Source: Fermentibacter danicus (GTDB taxonomy: Bacteria > Fermentibacterota > Fermentibacteria > Fermentibacterales > Fermentibacteraceae). Taken from it: a stretch of DNA of 64,000 nucleotides. The stretch spans positions 1 through 64,000 of the forward strand of contig LKHB01000194.1 in NCBI GenBank assembly GCA_001618615.1. The letters are read 5' to 3'. Made by a program: the position numbers and the translations under genes. This document shows positions 43,787 to 52,127 of this stretch, piece by piece. The first letter of the stretch is position 1, and each line of letters opens with the position of its first letter. The notes beneath the pieces are model-generated. The model was not told where the DNA came from, searched no databases, and worked only from the letters and a program-made list of their open reading frames with translations.

Positions 43787-43948
43787 CGCTGTTCGTACCT
43801 CGGCCCTGGGGGAGGGCCGGTTTCCGATTCCGGCATTCCTGTTCCGGGGCGGTGGTTCATACGGAGTGGATCTATGAGAAACCGATTCCGACCGTCCGGG
43901 AAGACGGGTCCGGGAAGGCCGATTCGATCAGCATGTAGTGTGTAAGCC

Positions 43949-43967
43949 CCCGGCGGCCTCCGCCGGG
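43949..43967 (+). terminator. GC hairpin after the exported-protein gene
   Basis: CCCGGCGG (43949-43956) pairs with CCGCCGGG (43960-43967) around a three-base loop. No T tract follows. The rest of 43787-44085 has no convincing coding or regulatory signal. Confidence 0.45.
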
Positions 43968-44085
43968 ATTAACGGTTCATTCCCGATATTCGGTATGTTT
44001 GTCGCTTGTTGCTGCCGCTTCCTGGCGGCTGGAAGGGTACCGGGTGGTATCCGAATCCCCGGAACGGGGTTATGGGAGGTTTCAG

Positions 44086-44564
44086 ATGAGAAGGTTCCTG
44101 TCGGCAGCATTGCTGCTAGCTCTCGTGGTCGCCTGCGGTGGCGCCAAGCCCGATGCCGCTGTCACCGGGTTCTTCGACGCGATGAAGGCCGGCGACGGTG
44201 CCAGGGCCGTGTCCTACATGTCCCAGGCATCGATCGACGAAATGGGCGCCGGACTCGAGGAACTCAAGGCCGACACCACGGGCATGGCGGCTGCGATGCT
44301 TCCAATGATGGGCATCAACGTCACCCCCGAGCAGCTCCAGTCCATGTCCACCGAGGATTTCGTCGCGGCCCTCTTCTCCTCGCAGATGATCAAGGACATG
44401 TTCGCCAACGCCAGCGTCACCATTCTGAGCTCCGAGGTCAACGGCGACAACGCGGTCGTCAAGGTGAGCACGAACATGAACGGTGAGATCAGCGAGGAAA
44501 ACATCGAGCTCGTCCGTGAGNNGGCGGCGTCTGGAAGCTCGACATGGGAAGCATGGGCATATAG
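44086..44564 (+). CDS. small lipoprotein, interrupted by NN
   Basis: Starts with a lipoprotein signal (LSAALLLALVVACGGAK, Cys at about residue 17). The remaining part resembles DUF4878-like/NTF2-fold lipoproteins (AVTGFFDAMKAGDGARAVSYMS ... VTILSSEVNGDNAVVKVSTNMNG). The NN at 44521-44522 falls after VRE; shifted by one base, the frame continues GGVWKLDMGSMGI and ends at 44564, so probably only one base is missing. ATG 44086 follows GGGAGGT by 5 bases. Confidence 0.75.
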
Positions 44565-44602
44565 GATTCCGGCCTCGATAGACGGAACCTTGCCAGTGAA
44601 GT

Positions 44603-44625
44603 GGGGCCCCGCTCGGCGGGGCCCC
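44603..44625. terminator. bidirectional terminator between lipoprotein gene and groES-like gene
   Basis: GGGGCCCCGC (44603-44612) pairs with GCGGGGCCCC (44616-44625) around TCG. It lies between two convergent stop codons. Confidence 0.65.
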
Positions 44626-44630
44626 TTGCG

Positions 44631-45038
44631 TCAGACCTGATCCTCCCGGTCGAGTTCCGGGGGCTCCAACTCCTCGCGCAGAAGGGCCAGTACCGCAGAG
44701 TAGGGGACGACGAAGAACTTCTTGCCTTCCAGCGTGAGTTCGAAGGCCGAGTTACGAACGTACATGGCGTAGTCGCCCTTGCGGGCCTGGAGAGGGATGA
44801 ACTGCGGCTTGGCCGGAGGGCCCTGCCTCCAGGGCTCCTCCTCCGGGGATGCGATGGATACCGGATACCCGGGCCCCACGGCCTCGACCCATCCTCCGGA
44901 GACCTTCTTCCCCTCAACGGCCGAATCGGGGAGGTAGAGACCAGTGTGGGTGCGCTCGCCGGCGCTCATGGGCGAGACGAGCAGCCTGTCGCCTACTATC
45001 ACGAGATGCTTCTTGCCGATGATCACAGAGTCTTCCAT
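44631..45038 (-). CDS. GroES-family co-chaperonin, extended form
   Basis: The 135-residue protein has the GroES order of strands: LVIVGDRLLVSP, mobile-loop-like MSAGERTHTGLYLPDSA, GGWVEAVGPGYPV, KGDYAMYVRNSAFELTLEGKKFFVVPYSAVLALL. It is about 40 residues longer than standard GroES because of an insert after GPGYPV (about residues 60-85, Pro/Gln-rich) and an acidic tail. There is no groEL beside it, so it may be a second, specialised co-chaperonin. Confidence 0.82.
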   Translation of the reverse strand: MEDSVIIGKKHLVIVGDRLLVSPMSAGERTHTGLYLPDSAVEGKKVSGGWVEAVGPGYPVSIASPEEEPWRQGPPAKPQFIPLQARKGDYAMYVRNSAFELTLEGKKFFVVPYSAVLALLREELEPPELDREDQV

Positions 45039-45106
45039 GCGTGGCCCGATGCCTCCTTCACCCCTATTCTAGCACTACCAAATACCCCTCGCAAAGCGCC
45101 AAGTCC

Positions 45107-45301
45107 GGTGTCAGAGGAAAAAACGTCAAATACGCAAATACGGGTTATAATTGTCCCTAGAAAGCGCGCTCCGTTCGCATAACCATATTCACATCTATTT
45201 GAAGACCTGCAGTTTGCAGACGCATCCCAATTACAACATATCATTCACATGACAATATGTTTCGCAAATGCTGCGTTTTTGACGTTTTTTCCTCTGACAC
45301 C
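45107..45301. mobile_element. MITE-like element, copy 1 (195 bp)
   Basis: It starts GGTGTCAGAGGAAAAAACG and ends with the inverse, CGTTTTTTCCTCTGACACC. The terminal inverted repeats match over about 29 of 30 bases. The interior is AT-rich and non-coding, with a CTGCA-GTT-TGCAG palindrome near the middle. Copies 2 and 3 (52634-52828, 54401-54595) have the same length. No transposase is inside, so it must be moved in trans. It forms the left edge of the accessory island. Confidence 0.85.
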
Positions 45302-45311
45302 TTTCGCGCTG

Positions 45312-45353
45312 TTGACAGTACCCATAATGGGTTGAAATATACCCGATATGGGT
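45312..45353 (+). promoter_or_regulatory. promoter with twin operators for the MNT-HEPN pair
   Basis: TTGACA (45312-45317) and AATATA (45336-45341) are 18 bases apart. A perfect palindrome ACCCATAATGGGT (45320-45332) lies in the spacer, and a near copy ACCCGATATGGGT (45341-45353) covers the start site and the ATG at 45348. The two sites are 21 bases apart, two helical turns, as expected for cooperative repressor binding. Autoregulation by the DNA-binding antitoxin is the natural inference. Confidence 0.7.
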
Positions 45354-46010
45354 GGTAAGGCTGTGGCTCGTGGTGGAAGCCCTGTGAATGACTCCGATGC
45401 CGGGTGCGAGGGGCTTCCTCCGATCAGAATCGCCGAGACTCTGTTCTCGCGCGTCCAGATGAGAGTGCTCGCCCTGATCTACGGTAATCCCGACCGCGCA
45501 TTCCAGGGGGCTGAGCTGATCCGGCTCGCCGGATCAGGAGTGGGGGCGGTTCACCGTGAGCTGAAGCGACTGGTTTCAGCAGGACTCGTATCGACGATAC
45601 CCGTGGGCAAGAGGAGGCTGTACCAGGCCAACAGGAGTTGTCCCGTCTTCGAGGAACTCCACGGCCTGATAGTGAAGACGGTCGGTATCGCCCAGCCCAT
45701 CCGCGAAGCCCTTGGACCCTTCTCGGAAAGAATACGCCTGGCCTTCATCTATGGATCGACGGCGAGAGGCGAGGAGCATACCGGAAGTGACATCGATATT
45801 ATGATCATCGGAGACAATCTGGCGTATCCGATGATTCTGGAGGCTCTGCAGCCCGTCGAAAAGGTCATAGGGAGGCAGATCAGCGTCAACCTGATGACAC
45901 CCGCGGAGTGGGTCAGCCGGCTGGCCTCGGGAGACTCCTTCGTTTCGAGGATCGCCGCCCGGCAGAAAATAGTTTTGACAGGATCCTTGGATGTCGTCGA
46001 ATCCGCTTGA
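45348..46010 (+). CDS. helix-turn-helix/nucleotidyltransferase protein, probable MNT-type antitoxin
   Basis: The 220-residue protein combines a winged helix (about residues 30-105: LFSRVQMRVLALIYGNPDRAFQGAELIRLAGSGVGAVHRELKRL) with a minimal nucleotidyltransferase domain, LAFIYGSTARGEEHTGSDIDIMIIGD, carrying the GSxxRG and DxD metal motif. In MNT-HEPN systems the MNT protein silences its HEPN partner by adding AMP. The ATG at 45348 is 6 bases from the -10 box (leaderless); in-frame GTG 45384 is an alternative start. It overlaps the HEPN gene by 20 bases. Confidence 0.85.
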   Translation: MGGKAVARGGSPVNDSDAGCEGLPPIRIAETLFSRVQMRVLALIYGNPDRAFQGAELIRLAGSGVGAVHRELKRLVSAGLVSTIPVGKRRLYQANRSCPVFEELHGLIVKTVGIAQPIREALGPFSERIRLAFIYGSTARGEEHTGSDIDIMIIGDNLAYPMILEALQPVEKVIGRQISVNLMTPAEWVSRLASGDSFVSRIAARQKIVLTGSLDVVESA

Positions 46011-46419
46011 GAAGCTGATGGGTGTCGGCCTCGTCAGGCAGGAACCCGCACTGAGGGACGAGTTCGAGGGGCTGGTCCGATCAGGCAGGAACAGGCTTTC
46101 AGATGCCGCCAACGAGAAGCTCTCCTTCGAGAGCAGATTCGACCTTGCCTACAACGGTGCGTTCTCTCTCTCCCTGGCTGCTCTTCGCAGGCTGGGCTAC
46201 AGACCGGTGAACAGGTTCGTGGTATTCCAGGCTCTTCCACACACACTCGGACTGGGTCCGGGAGTCTGGGCGACACTGGCGGAGTGTCACAGGCGCAGGA
46301 ATTCGTCCGAGTATGAAGGCTTTCTGGTGATCGACGAGCAGTTGCTGAAGGACCTCATCGCTTCCGCAGGCGTGGTGCTGGAGGCGGTCGAGAAGCTGGA
46401 ACCCCCGCTCGAACCCTGA
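45991..46419 (+). CDS. HEPN-domain protein, probable toxin of the MNT pair
   Basis: A 142-residue all-helical protein (ALRDEFEGLVRSGRNRLSDAANEKLSFESRFDLAYNGAFSLSLAALRRLGYRP). The HEPN-like motif is CHRRRNSSEYEGF near residue 103, a variant with the charged RRRN element seen in HEPN RNases; the usual Rx4-6H spacing is not obvious, so enzymatic activity is uncertain. The overlap with the upstream nucleotidyltransferase gene and the shared promoter make a toxin-antitoxin unit the best explanation. Confidence 0.75.
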   Translation: MSSNPLEKLMGVGLVRQEPALRDEFEGLVRSGRNRLSDAANEKLSFESRFDLAYNGAFSLSLAALRRLGYRPVNRFVVFQALPHTLGLGPGVWATLAECHRRRNSSEYEGFLVIDEQLLKDLIASAGVVLEAVEKLEPPLEP

Positions 46420-46675
46420 ATGATCACGGTGGTCTGCTCGTGAAGCCAGGCAGAGTTCCCCCTGCCAGATGGATGAAGTATCCAGGCTGGAACAGATTCT
46501 TGTCTGCGATGGCTGAAATGTCTCATCCTTCCGGCGCCATTAAAAAAATCTCGGAATCCTGCAATATGGGCCAGGCAGGGCAGTTGAGCACATCGTTAAA
46601 GCTTTCCACAGCATCTGTCGCGATTGCTTCACAACGAGCGACGTCAAGATTCGAGGAGGAAACAACCGATTTCAA

Positions 46676-47194
46676 ATGAAAGCTGTACTGAGAGCCATCC
46701 GTGCTGACATCACAACCCTGAACGTCGATGCGATCGTCAATGCGGCGAATTCGTCGCTACTCGGCGGGGGCGGGGTCGATGGCGCGATTCATCGAGCCGC
46801 CGGACCTGAGCTGCTTCAGGAATGCCGGCAGCTCGGAGGCTGCGAGACCGGTGACGCAAAAATCACCAAAGCCTACCGGCTCAAGGCCAGGCACGTCATT
46901 CACACGGTGGGGCCGGTCTGGCGCGGAGGGGATCATGGCGAACCGGAACTACTGGCATCGTGCTATCGGCGATCCATTGAGTTGGCCGCTACGGCGGGTG
47001 TCGCCTCGATAGCCTTCCCGTGCATCAGTACCGGCATCTATGGATATCCTGTCGAGCCTGCAGCTCGTGTGGCGGTAGGTACGGTCACGAGCGCCCTGTG
47101 CGATTCACCGGGTATACAGGAGGTCGTCTTCTGCTGCTTCTCCGGTGATGACCTCGCTGTCTACGAGCGTGTGCTGAACGAATCTGTGGTCTGA
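46676..47194 (+). CDS. macro-domain ADP-ribose hydrolase (O-acetyl-ADP-ribose deacetylase type), intact copy
   Basis: The 172-residue protein is one complete macro domain: IRADITTLNVDAIVNAANSSLLGGGGVDGAIHRAAGPELLQEC, GDAKITKAYRLKARHVIHTVGP, and IAFPCISTGIYGYPVEPAARVA, which hold the Asn, the Gly-rich loop and the phosphate loop of the MacroD/YmdB type. It removes ADP-ribose from proteins, nucleic acids or acetyl-ADP-ribose. ATG 46676 has a GAGGAGG site rather far upstream (about 17 bases). A second, decayed copy lies at 52128; together they form direct repeats around the HerA operon. Confidence 0.9.
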   Translation: MKAVLRAIRADITTLNVDAIVNAANSSLLGGGGVDGAIHRAAGPELLQECRQLGGCETGDAKITKAYRLKARHVIHTVGPVWRGGDHGEPELLASCYRRSIELAATAGVASIAFPCISTGIYGYPVEPAARVAVGTVTSALCDSPGIQEVVFCCFSGDDLAVYERVLNESVV

Positions 47195-47316
47195 CCGGTC
47201 GATCGAGCCGGCTCGTGCCAGCAGACAGCCGATTGCCGGCCATTCTCAAAGGCGTCGGTTTGAGGAGTGGAACCGGCATATTGACAGCGATATGCGGTGT
47301 GATGATGATGAAAAGA
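46679..47316 (+). repeat. long direct repeat, left copy (macro gene plus downstream segment)
   Basis: From codon 2 of the macro gene to about 47190 it is nearly identical to 52131-52632. A further block 47247-47316 (GGTTTGAGGAGTGGAACCGG...) matches 52841-52910. The repeat pair brackets the HerA-NurA-methyltransferase operon in direct orientation. Confidence 0.85.
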
Positions 47317-47400
47317 AGAGGAAGGCGGTGCCGGACAGGATCAAAACACCGACCCAGAAGAATCAATGCTCACCCGATTCTAGCCTCAACAGGAGATTAT

Positions 47401-49545
47401 ATGACTGACATAGTTGCAAAGCTGACTGGAAAGCTGAATGAACCGGAATTGAGCGAGCAGTTGCAAGAAGCAAGTCAGACGTTGATAAACCTCGTTGAGG
47501 AAAGCGCCTATGTCGGTGAAGTCTACTCACTCGGATACGATGAAGCCCTTGTTCAAATACACGATTACCACCGCCAACAAGTTGGCGGCATTCCTGCGCT
47601 CTCATTCCTGATCGCAACACGCATTCGTCCGGGTGATCTCTTCGATGTGCGACAAGAGGATGCATCCATAGTGCTTCTACGCGTACTTGACAAAGCCAAC
47701 CTCCCCAATACCGAGGAGGCTCTACGTGTCCGTATAGAAACAGCCCAGCGCGTCAGTGGAGAAATCGATCGGCACTGGGATGACCAAGCTGTTATGGACC
47801 CTATGACGCATAACCTGCTCAGCTACGCCGGCGTCCGATGCCGAGTTCTGGGAACCTACTACATGGCCAACATCGGTACCGAAGACACCCAAGATTTTCG
47901 CCTTTTCTTTGGTTCGGACATCAGCAACTACTACCCCAACCGTGGCCTGAAGGTCTTCAAGCCCAGAGGCAACGTGTTGAAGACTATCATCAATTTTCGT
48001 GATCCCCGGTCGACTGTTGCTGCAATCGATGGCCGTGTACCCATTGGACAGGTTCGGTATGCTTCAAGTCACCGACCTTTTCAAGGCCTCGACGGCGTAC
48101 CCGTTCAGATCACACCCACTGACCTTCTCGGGCAAAAAACCGCACTATTCGGCATGACCCGAACAGGCAAGTCAAACACAACCAAGATTATCCTCAAGTC
48201 GATCTTTGCCCTCCGGTGGGGCCAGAACCCTGCCCGTATAGGCCAGATCGTCTTTGATCCGAACGGCGAATACGCAAATGAGAACGAGCAGGACTCTGGT
48301 GGCCATGGCCTCAATGCAGAAGCAATCAAAAATGTTTGGAAGTGCGGCCCGACCGCTCAGAATGGGCAGCTACAGAATGATGTCATTACCTACGGTATCA
48401 CCAAGCACCCAAATGATCCAAATCGTCAACTGATGCTTCTAAATTTCTATCTTGACAACAACATCCAGATCGGGAAGGAAATCATTAACGATGCCCTAAG
48501 TGACCAAGGCAATGTGAAGTATCTCAGCAACTTCAGGGATGTTAGCTTTGATCCGCCCGCCCCGAACGACCGATCGGCTCTGACTAGATACAATCGTCGC
48601 GTTCTCGCCTATCGAGCGCTGCTGTTCAAGGCCGGGTTGCAAGTGCCTAACAGCCTGAGCCCGAATACCAGCGGTCTGTTTAATACAAAGCTCTTGGAGG
48701 CCCTGGGTAAGGACGCACAGAATGACAAGGTTAAGTCCCCCGCTGACTATGGCTCCTGTGCCACCATTCTCGCCAAGCAAAAGCCGACGTGGGCCGAGCT
48801 TACGCAAGCGTTTGAGATACTTCGTGATTACATCAACGATAAAGACTCTGGCTGGCGTGACTTCAACTCGGAATATGTCCAGACCAGCAGTTCCGGCTCA
48901 TGGGCGGACAGCGATCTTGAGAAAATTCTTGAAGTGTTTGCCTATCCCAATGGTTCCCGCCTGATCGGGCGGGTGAAAGAGCAACACACGCCAGATACAA
49001 GCTCTGACTATGCTGCTGACATCTACGAACACCTCAAGCAAGGTCGGCTGGTGATTGTCGATCAGTCGAGCGGCAACCCCGAAATCAACAAGGCATCTGC
49101 GGATCGGGTGATGCGATTGATCTTTGAGGAAAATCAAAAGCAGTTCCGGACAGCGCAGACACCACCTGAAGTGCTGGTATATGTCGAAGAAGCCCATAAC
49201 ATCCTGCCATCCTCTCGAGAACTTGACTTCAAGGATATATGGGTTCGCACCGCGAAGGAAGGAGCGAAATACCATATCGGTCTGATCTATGCGACTCAAG
49301 AGGTTAGTTCGATCCAGCAAAACATCCTACGAAACACGGCCAACTGGTTTATTGGACATCTTAACAATACAGATGAGACGCGAGAAATCCGCAAGTTTTA
49401 TGACTTTGCCGACTTTGAAGGCAGTATTCTTCGCGCTCAGGACAAGGGGTTCATCCGGGTGAAAACATTGTCGAACCCATACGTCATACCCGTGCAGGTG
49501 GATCGTTTCCTTATCGAAGATATCTCGAATCATCAAGAGGCATAA
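47401..49545 (+). CDS. herA: HerA-type hexameric ATPase/DNA translocase (DUF87)
   Basis: A 714-residue protein. It has an N-terminal HAS-barrel-like region (about residues 30-110 and 205-240, ending IGQVRYASSHRPFQGLDGVPV), a Walker A loop GMTRTGKSNTTK (about 251-262), a Walker B VLVYVEEAHNILPSS (about 590-604) and the arginine-finger region WVRTAKEGAKYHIGLIYATQEVSSI. HerA translocates along DNA and drives the nuclease NurA. It is 1 base upstream of the nurA gene. AGGAG precedes the ATG. Codon use and GC content are clearly lower than in the surrounding genes, indicating transfer. Confidence 0.92.
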   Translation: MTDIVAKLTGKLNEPELSEQLQEASQTLINLVEESAYVGEVYSLGYDEALVQIHDYHRQQVGGIPALSFLIATRIRPGDLFDVRQEDASIVLLRVLDKANLPNTEEALRVRIETAQRVSGEIDRHWDDQAVMDPMTHNLLSYAGVRCRVLGTYYMANIGTEDTQDFRLFFGSDISNYYPNRGLKVFKPRGNVLKTIINFRDPRSTVAAIDGRVPIGQVRYASSHRPFQGLDGVPVQITPTDLLGQKTALFGMTRTGKSNTTKIILKSIFALRWGQNPARIGQIVFDPNGEYANENEQDSGGHGLNAEAIKNVWKCGPTAQNGQLQNDVITYGITKHPNDPNRQLMLLNFYLDNNIQIGKEIINDALSDQGNVKYLSNFRDVSFDPPAPNDRSALTRYNRRVLAYRALLFKAGLQVPNSLSPNTSGLFNTKLLEALGKDAQNDKVKSPADYGSCATILAKQKPTWAELTQAFEILRDYINDKDSGWRDFNSEYVQTSSSGSWADSDLEKILEVFAYPNGSRLIGRVKEQHTPDTSSDYAADIYEHLKQGRLVIVDQSSGNPEINKASADRVMRLIFEENQKQFRTAQTPPEVLVYVEEAHNILPSSRELDFKDIWVRTAKEGAKYHIGLIYATQEVSSIQQNILRNTANWFIGHLNNTDETREIRKFYDFADFEGSILRAQDKGFIRVKTLSNPYVIPVQVDRFLIEDISNHQEA

Positions 49546-49546
49546 T

Positions 49547-50908
49547 ATGCCATACGACGGAGAATACGCGACATACCTCCCTCTACATCGTATTTCCGAA
49601 AGCCAGAGGGTTAAAAACCTGCTTGCCCGGTCCAAGATATTGGAGAAGGCACATGTGGCGCATACCCCCAAGCCCATAGATGCACCGCCGCAGGTGCTGA
49701 ATTTGCCGAAATTTATCCTCGCAATAGACGGCAGCTACGCGGAAGTCGATGTGAAGAACGGATATCCAGGAGCCAAAGTTGGCTACTGCACCACAGCAAG
49801 TGTTCTACTTGACCTAGATCTCATCGCTGAACTGGATACCAAACGCCCAGTTGATCCCGTTGAATTCCGCAAGACAGAGCAAGCTGCAAGTGTGGATGCA
49901 GCTCTGCCTGGCAGCAATGTGGTCACGCGAAGGCAGAACTCTGCGCGCGCGTCTTTTCGAGAGGAGCTATATGACCTTTTTACCGAGATTGTTGTTGACG
50001 AAGGCGACCGGACAAACTTGCTTTCGACCTATGAAGCGCTACTCGCATTGAAGCCCACAACCAATCCCCAGAGTTGCCCATACAGCGAATCGCACGGTTG
50101 TGAAGCAAAATTCGTGGTCAAGCCTGGTTGCACGACATGCCCAACCTGCAGCCGCCCCGTGTACTCTACAGATGCCCTTCGCATTCATGAGCGATTCCGC
50201 GACACCGGAACGAACGGCGAGGCGTTCGGGCTGGTGATGCAAGTCGTGGAACGGTTGCTAGTTATCCATTTTCTTAGGTGTTTCGAGCGACGGAATGTGC
50301 TGCAACGTCTTATATCGCTTGCCTTTTTCATCGACGGTCCAATGGCGGTTTTCGGCCCACCCGCCTGGTTGAGTTCCGCCATCAGCCTCGAACTCAAGAG
50401 ATTGAATAAGAAGGTACGGACAGCGACCGACCAAGACCTTTTAATTTTAGGTATCGAAAAGACAGGAGCTTTCGTACAACACTTCGAGGAGATTGACCAG
50501 ACGGAAACACCAGGCCAGCAGCTCTTCACCTCACGACAATACATGCTTCTGACCGATGGCTATATAAAGGATCGTATCTTGCACTCCGACAGTCATAAGC
50601 GATATGGCGAAGACACATATTTCGGACGGAAATTTTTCTACAAAGCGCAGAGTGGTGCGAGGATTGTCACCAGCATTCCATTTCTATCTGAAGAACAAGA
50701 TACCATCGACAGTGATGATATCTCTCTCTATCCGCAGTTTGCTGCTATTTGCACGCTCCTAGACCGTGTGGTGTCTTCACGGCACGCGAACTCGGTGTCA
50801 CCGTTGATTGCAGCCAATGCACAAGCAGCTATCCCACTGCAACTCGGGTCGAGGGTGTTGACTGAACTGGCTAAGGCGCTTCTAGGGACAGCTGAGAATG
50901 GTAAGTAA
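49547..50908 (+). CDS. nurA: NurA-type nuclease with inserted Cys cluster
   Basis: A 453-residue protein with the RNase H-like NurA core: strand and metal Asp in FILAIDGSYAEVD (D61), a second metal Asp in LAFFIDGPMAVFG (D263), and YFGRKFFYKAQSG with SIPFL near the end. NurA resects DNA ends with HerA. An insert at about residues 175-215 holds Cys177, Cys185, Cys195, Cys198 and Cys201 (CPYSESHGC...CTTCPTC) and reads as a zinc finger, unusual for NurA; it could recognise DNA or partner protein. It overlaps the methyltransferase gene by 11 bases. Confidence 0.87.
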   Translation: MPYDGEYATYLPLHRISESQRVKNLLARSKILEKAHVAHTPKPIDAPPQVLNLPKFILAIDGSYAEVDVKNGYPGAKVGYCTTASVLLDLDLIAELDTKRPVDPVEFRKTEQAASVDAALPGSNVVTRRQNSARASFREELYDLFTEIVVDEGDRTNLLSTYEALLALKPTTNPQSCPYSESHGCEAKFVVKPGCTTCPTCSRPVYSTDALRIHERFRDTGTNGEAFGLVMQVVERLLVIHFLRCFERRNVLQRLISLAFFIDGPMAVFGPPAWLSSAISLELKRLNKKVRTATDQDLLILGIEKTGAFVQHFEEIDQTETPGQQLFTSRQYMLLTDGYIKDRILHSDSHKRYGEDTYFGRKFFYKAQSGARIVTSIPFLSEEQDTIDSDDISLYPQFAAICTLLDRVVSSRHANSVSPLIAANAQAAIPLQLGSRVLTELAKALLGTAENGK

Positions 50909-52010
50909 CAGCAGGACTTTCGGTACTGCCGCGAAGAGGTGGGAGGGGATTGGGCCATACTATGCCATGTTCCCGAACCGCTTTGCTAATAACGTTATCA
51001 AAGAACACACGGCACCAGGAGACACAGTGCTTGATCCTTTCGCTGGCCGTGGAACCTCAATCTTCAACGCGACAGTTTTGGGGCGATGTGGGTTAGGCAT
51101 TGAAATAAGTCCTGTTGGATGGATCTACGCGAAGGCAAAGCTGAGCCCTGCGCCCATAGAGCAAGTCATAGAGCGCTTACATGAGATTGCAGACGCTAGC
51201 ATCAAATACACCAAACTGAGCAAGTCCCAGCCGGTGTTCTTCAAGAATTGCTTCTCTCCCAATGTGCTACAATTCCTACTCTCCGCTAGAGACAGATTGG
51301 ACTGGCGTAGACGCACATGCGACAGAACACTAATGGCAATCTTGTTGGTTTATCTTCACGGTAAGGAAGGCCAAGCCCTCTCAAACCAGATGCGGCAAAC
51401 AAAGGCTGTTTCCCCGAGTTATGCCATCAAGTGGTGGGATGAGCATGGAACGAAGCCACCCGACCTCGATGTAGTTGAGTTCATGCTGCAGCGGATCTTC
51501 TGGCGTTATTCAAAAGGCGTCGTAAAAGGGAATGGTAGCCGGGTATACTTGGGCGACTGCATTACGCTACTTCCGCGATTAGCAAAGCAAATGCGTGAAA
51601 AAACCATCCCCAAGGCAGATCTTCTTCTCACATCGCCACCGTACTATGGTGTCACAAACTACTACTATGATCAGTGGCTTAGGCTTTGGTTACTCGGATT
51701 TGAAGCGACTGCCTACGTCTCTCGTGGGCCATACCAGGGACGGTTTACGCATCAAACTATCTACCGAAATCTGCTAAAAGGGGCCTTCTGTCGTGCTGCC
51801 AATCTGGTTGCGGACGATTCTGTGATCTACGTTCGTACAAGCAAGGATCCGTTCACGAAACAAGCAACACTAGATGCGATGCTTACAGCATTTCCGAATA
51901 AAAAGTTGAATGAGATATGCCGGCCTTTCCAACAGCCCACGCAGACCCATCTTTTCGGCGATAGAACGCCAAAGCAGGGGGAAATTGACCTCATTTTACG
52001 ACCATCGTAA
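50898..52010 (+). CDS. DNA methyltransferase of the N4-cytosine/N6-adenine class
   Basis: A 370-residue enzyme with the cofactor motif VLDPFAGRGTSIFNA (motif I, about residues 44-58) preceded by a motif X-like MFPNRFANNVI, and the catalytic motif LLTSPPYYGVTNYY (motif IV, about 243-256). TSPPY is typical of N4-cytosine enzymes but occurs in some adenine enzymes. About 190 residues lie between motifs I and IV and may contain the target-recognition region. It is the third gene of the HerA-NurA operon and has the same atypical base composition. No partner restriction endonuclease of a classical type is present; HerA-NurA takes that position. Confidence 0.9.
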   Translation: MVSNSRTFGTAAKRWEGIGPYYAMFPNRFANNVIKEHTAPGDTVLDPFAGRGTSIFNATVLGRCGLGIEISPVGWIYAKAKLSPAPIEQVIERLHEIADASIKYTKLSKSQPVFFKNCFSPNVLQFLLSARDRLDWRRRTCDRTLMAILLVYLHGKEGQALSNQMRQTKAVSPSYAIKWWDEHGTKPPDLDVVEFMLQRIFWRYSKGVVKGNGSRVYLGDCITLLPRLAKQMREKTIPKADLLLTSPPYYGVTNYYYDQWLRLWLLGFEATAYVSRGPYQGRFTHQTIYRNLLKGAFCRAANLVADDSVIYVRTSKDPFTKQATLDAMLTAFPNKKLNEICRPFQQPTQTHLFGDRTPKQGEIDLILRPS

Positions 52011-52127
52011 AACACGAAGCACTGTACATGTAAGATCATTACCCAATAACGTTATGCAGCAGAAGGTGCGCTGCCGCTGAGCCAGACAGTCAGGAAGCAG
52101 AAGAGCAGAAGAAGAGGAAGTATTCAA

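Noticed and set aside
43787..44085. possible gene in the gap before the small lipoprotein
   Set aside because: Open frames here lack starts with ribosome sites and conserved features; only a hairpin is credible.
46440..46679. 79-codon frame before the macro gene
   Set aside because: No ribosome site, no recognisable family and a composition unlike a folded protein; it ends inside the macro gene start.
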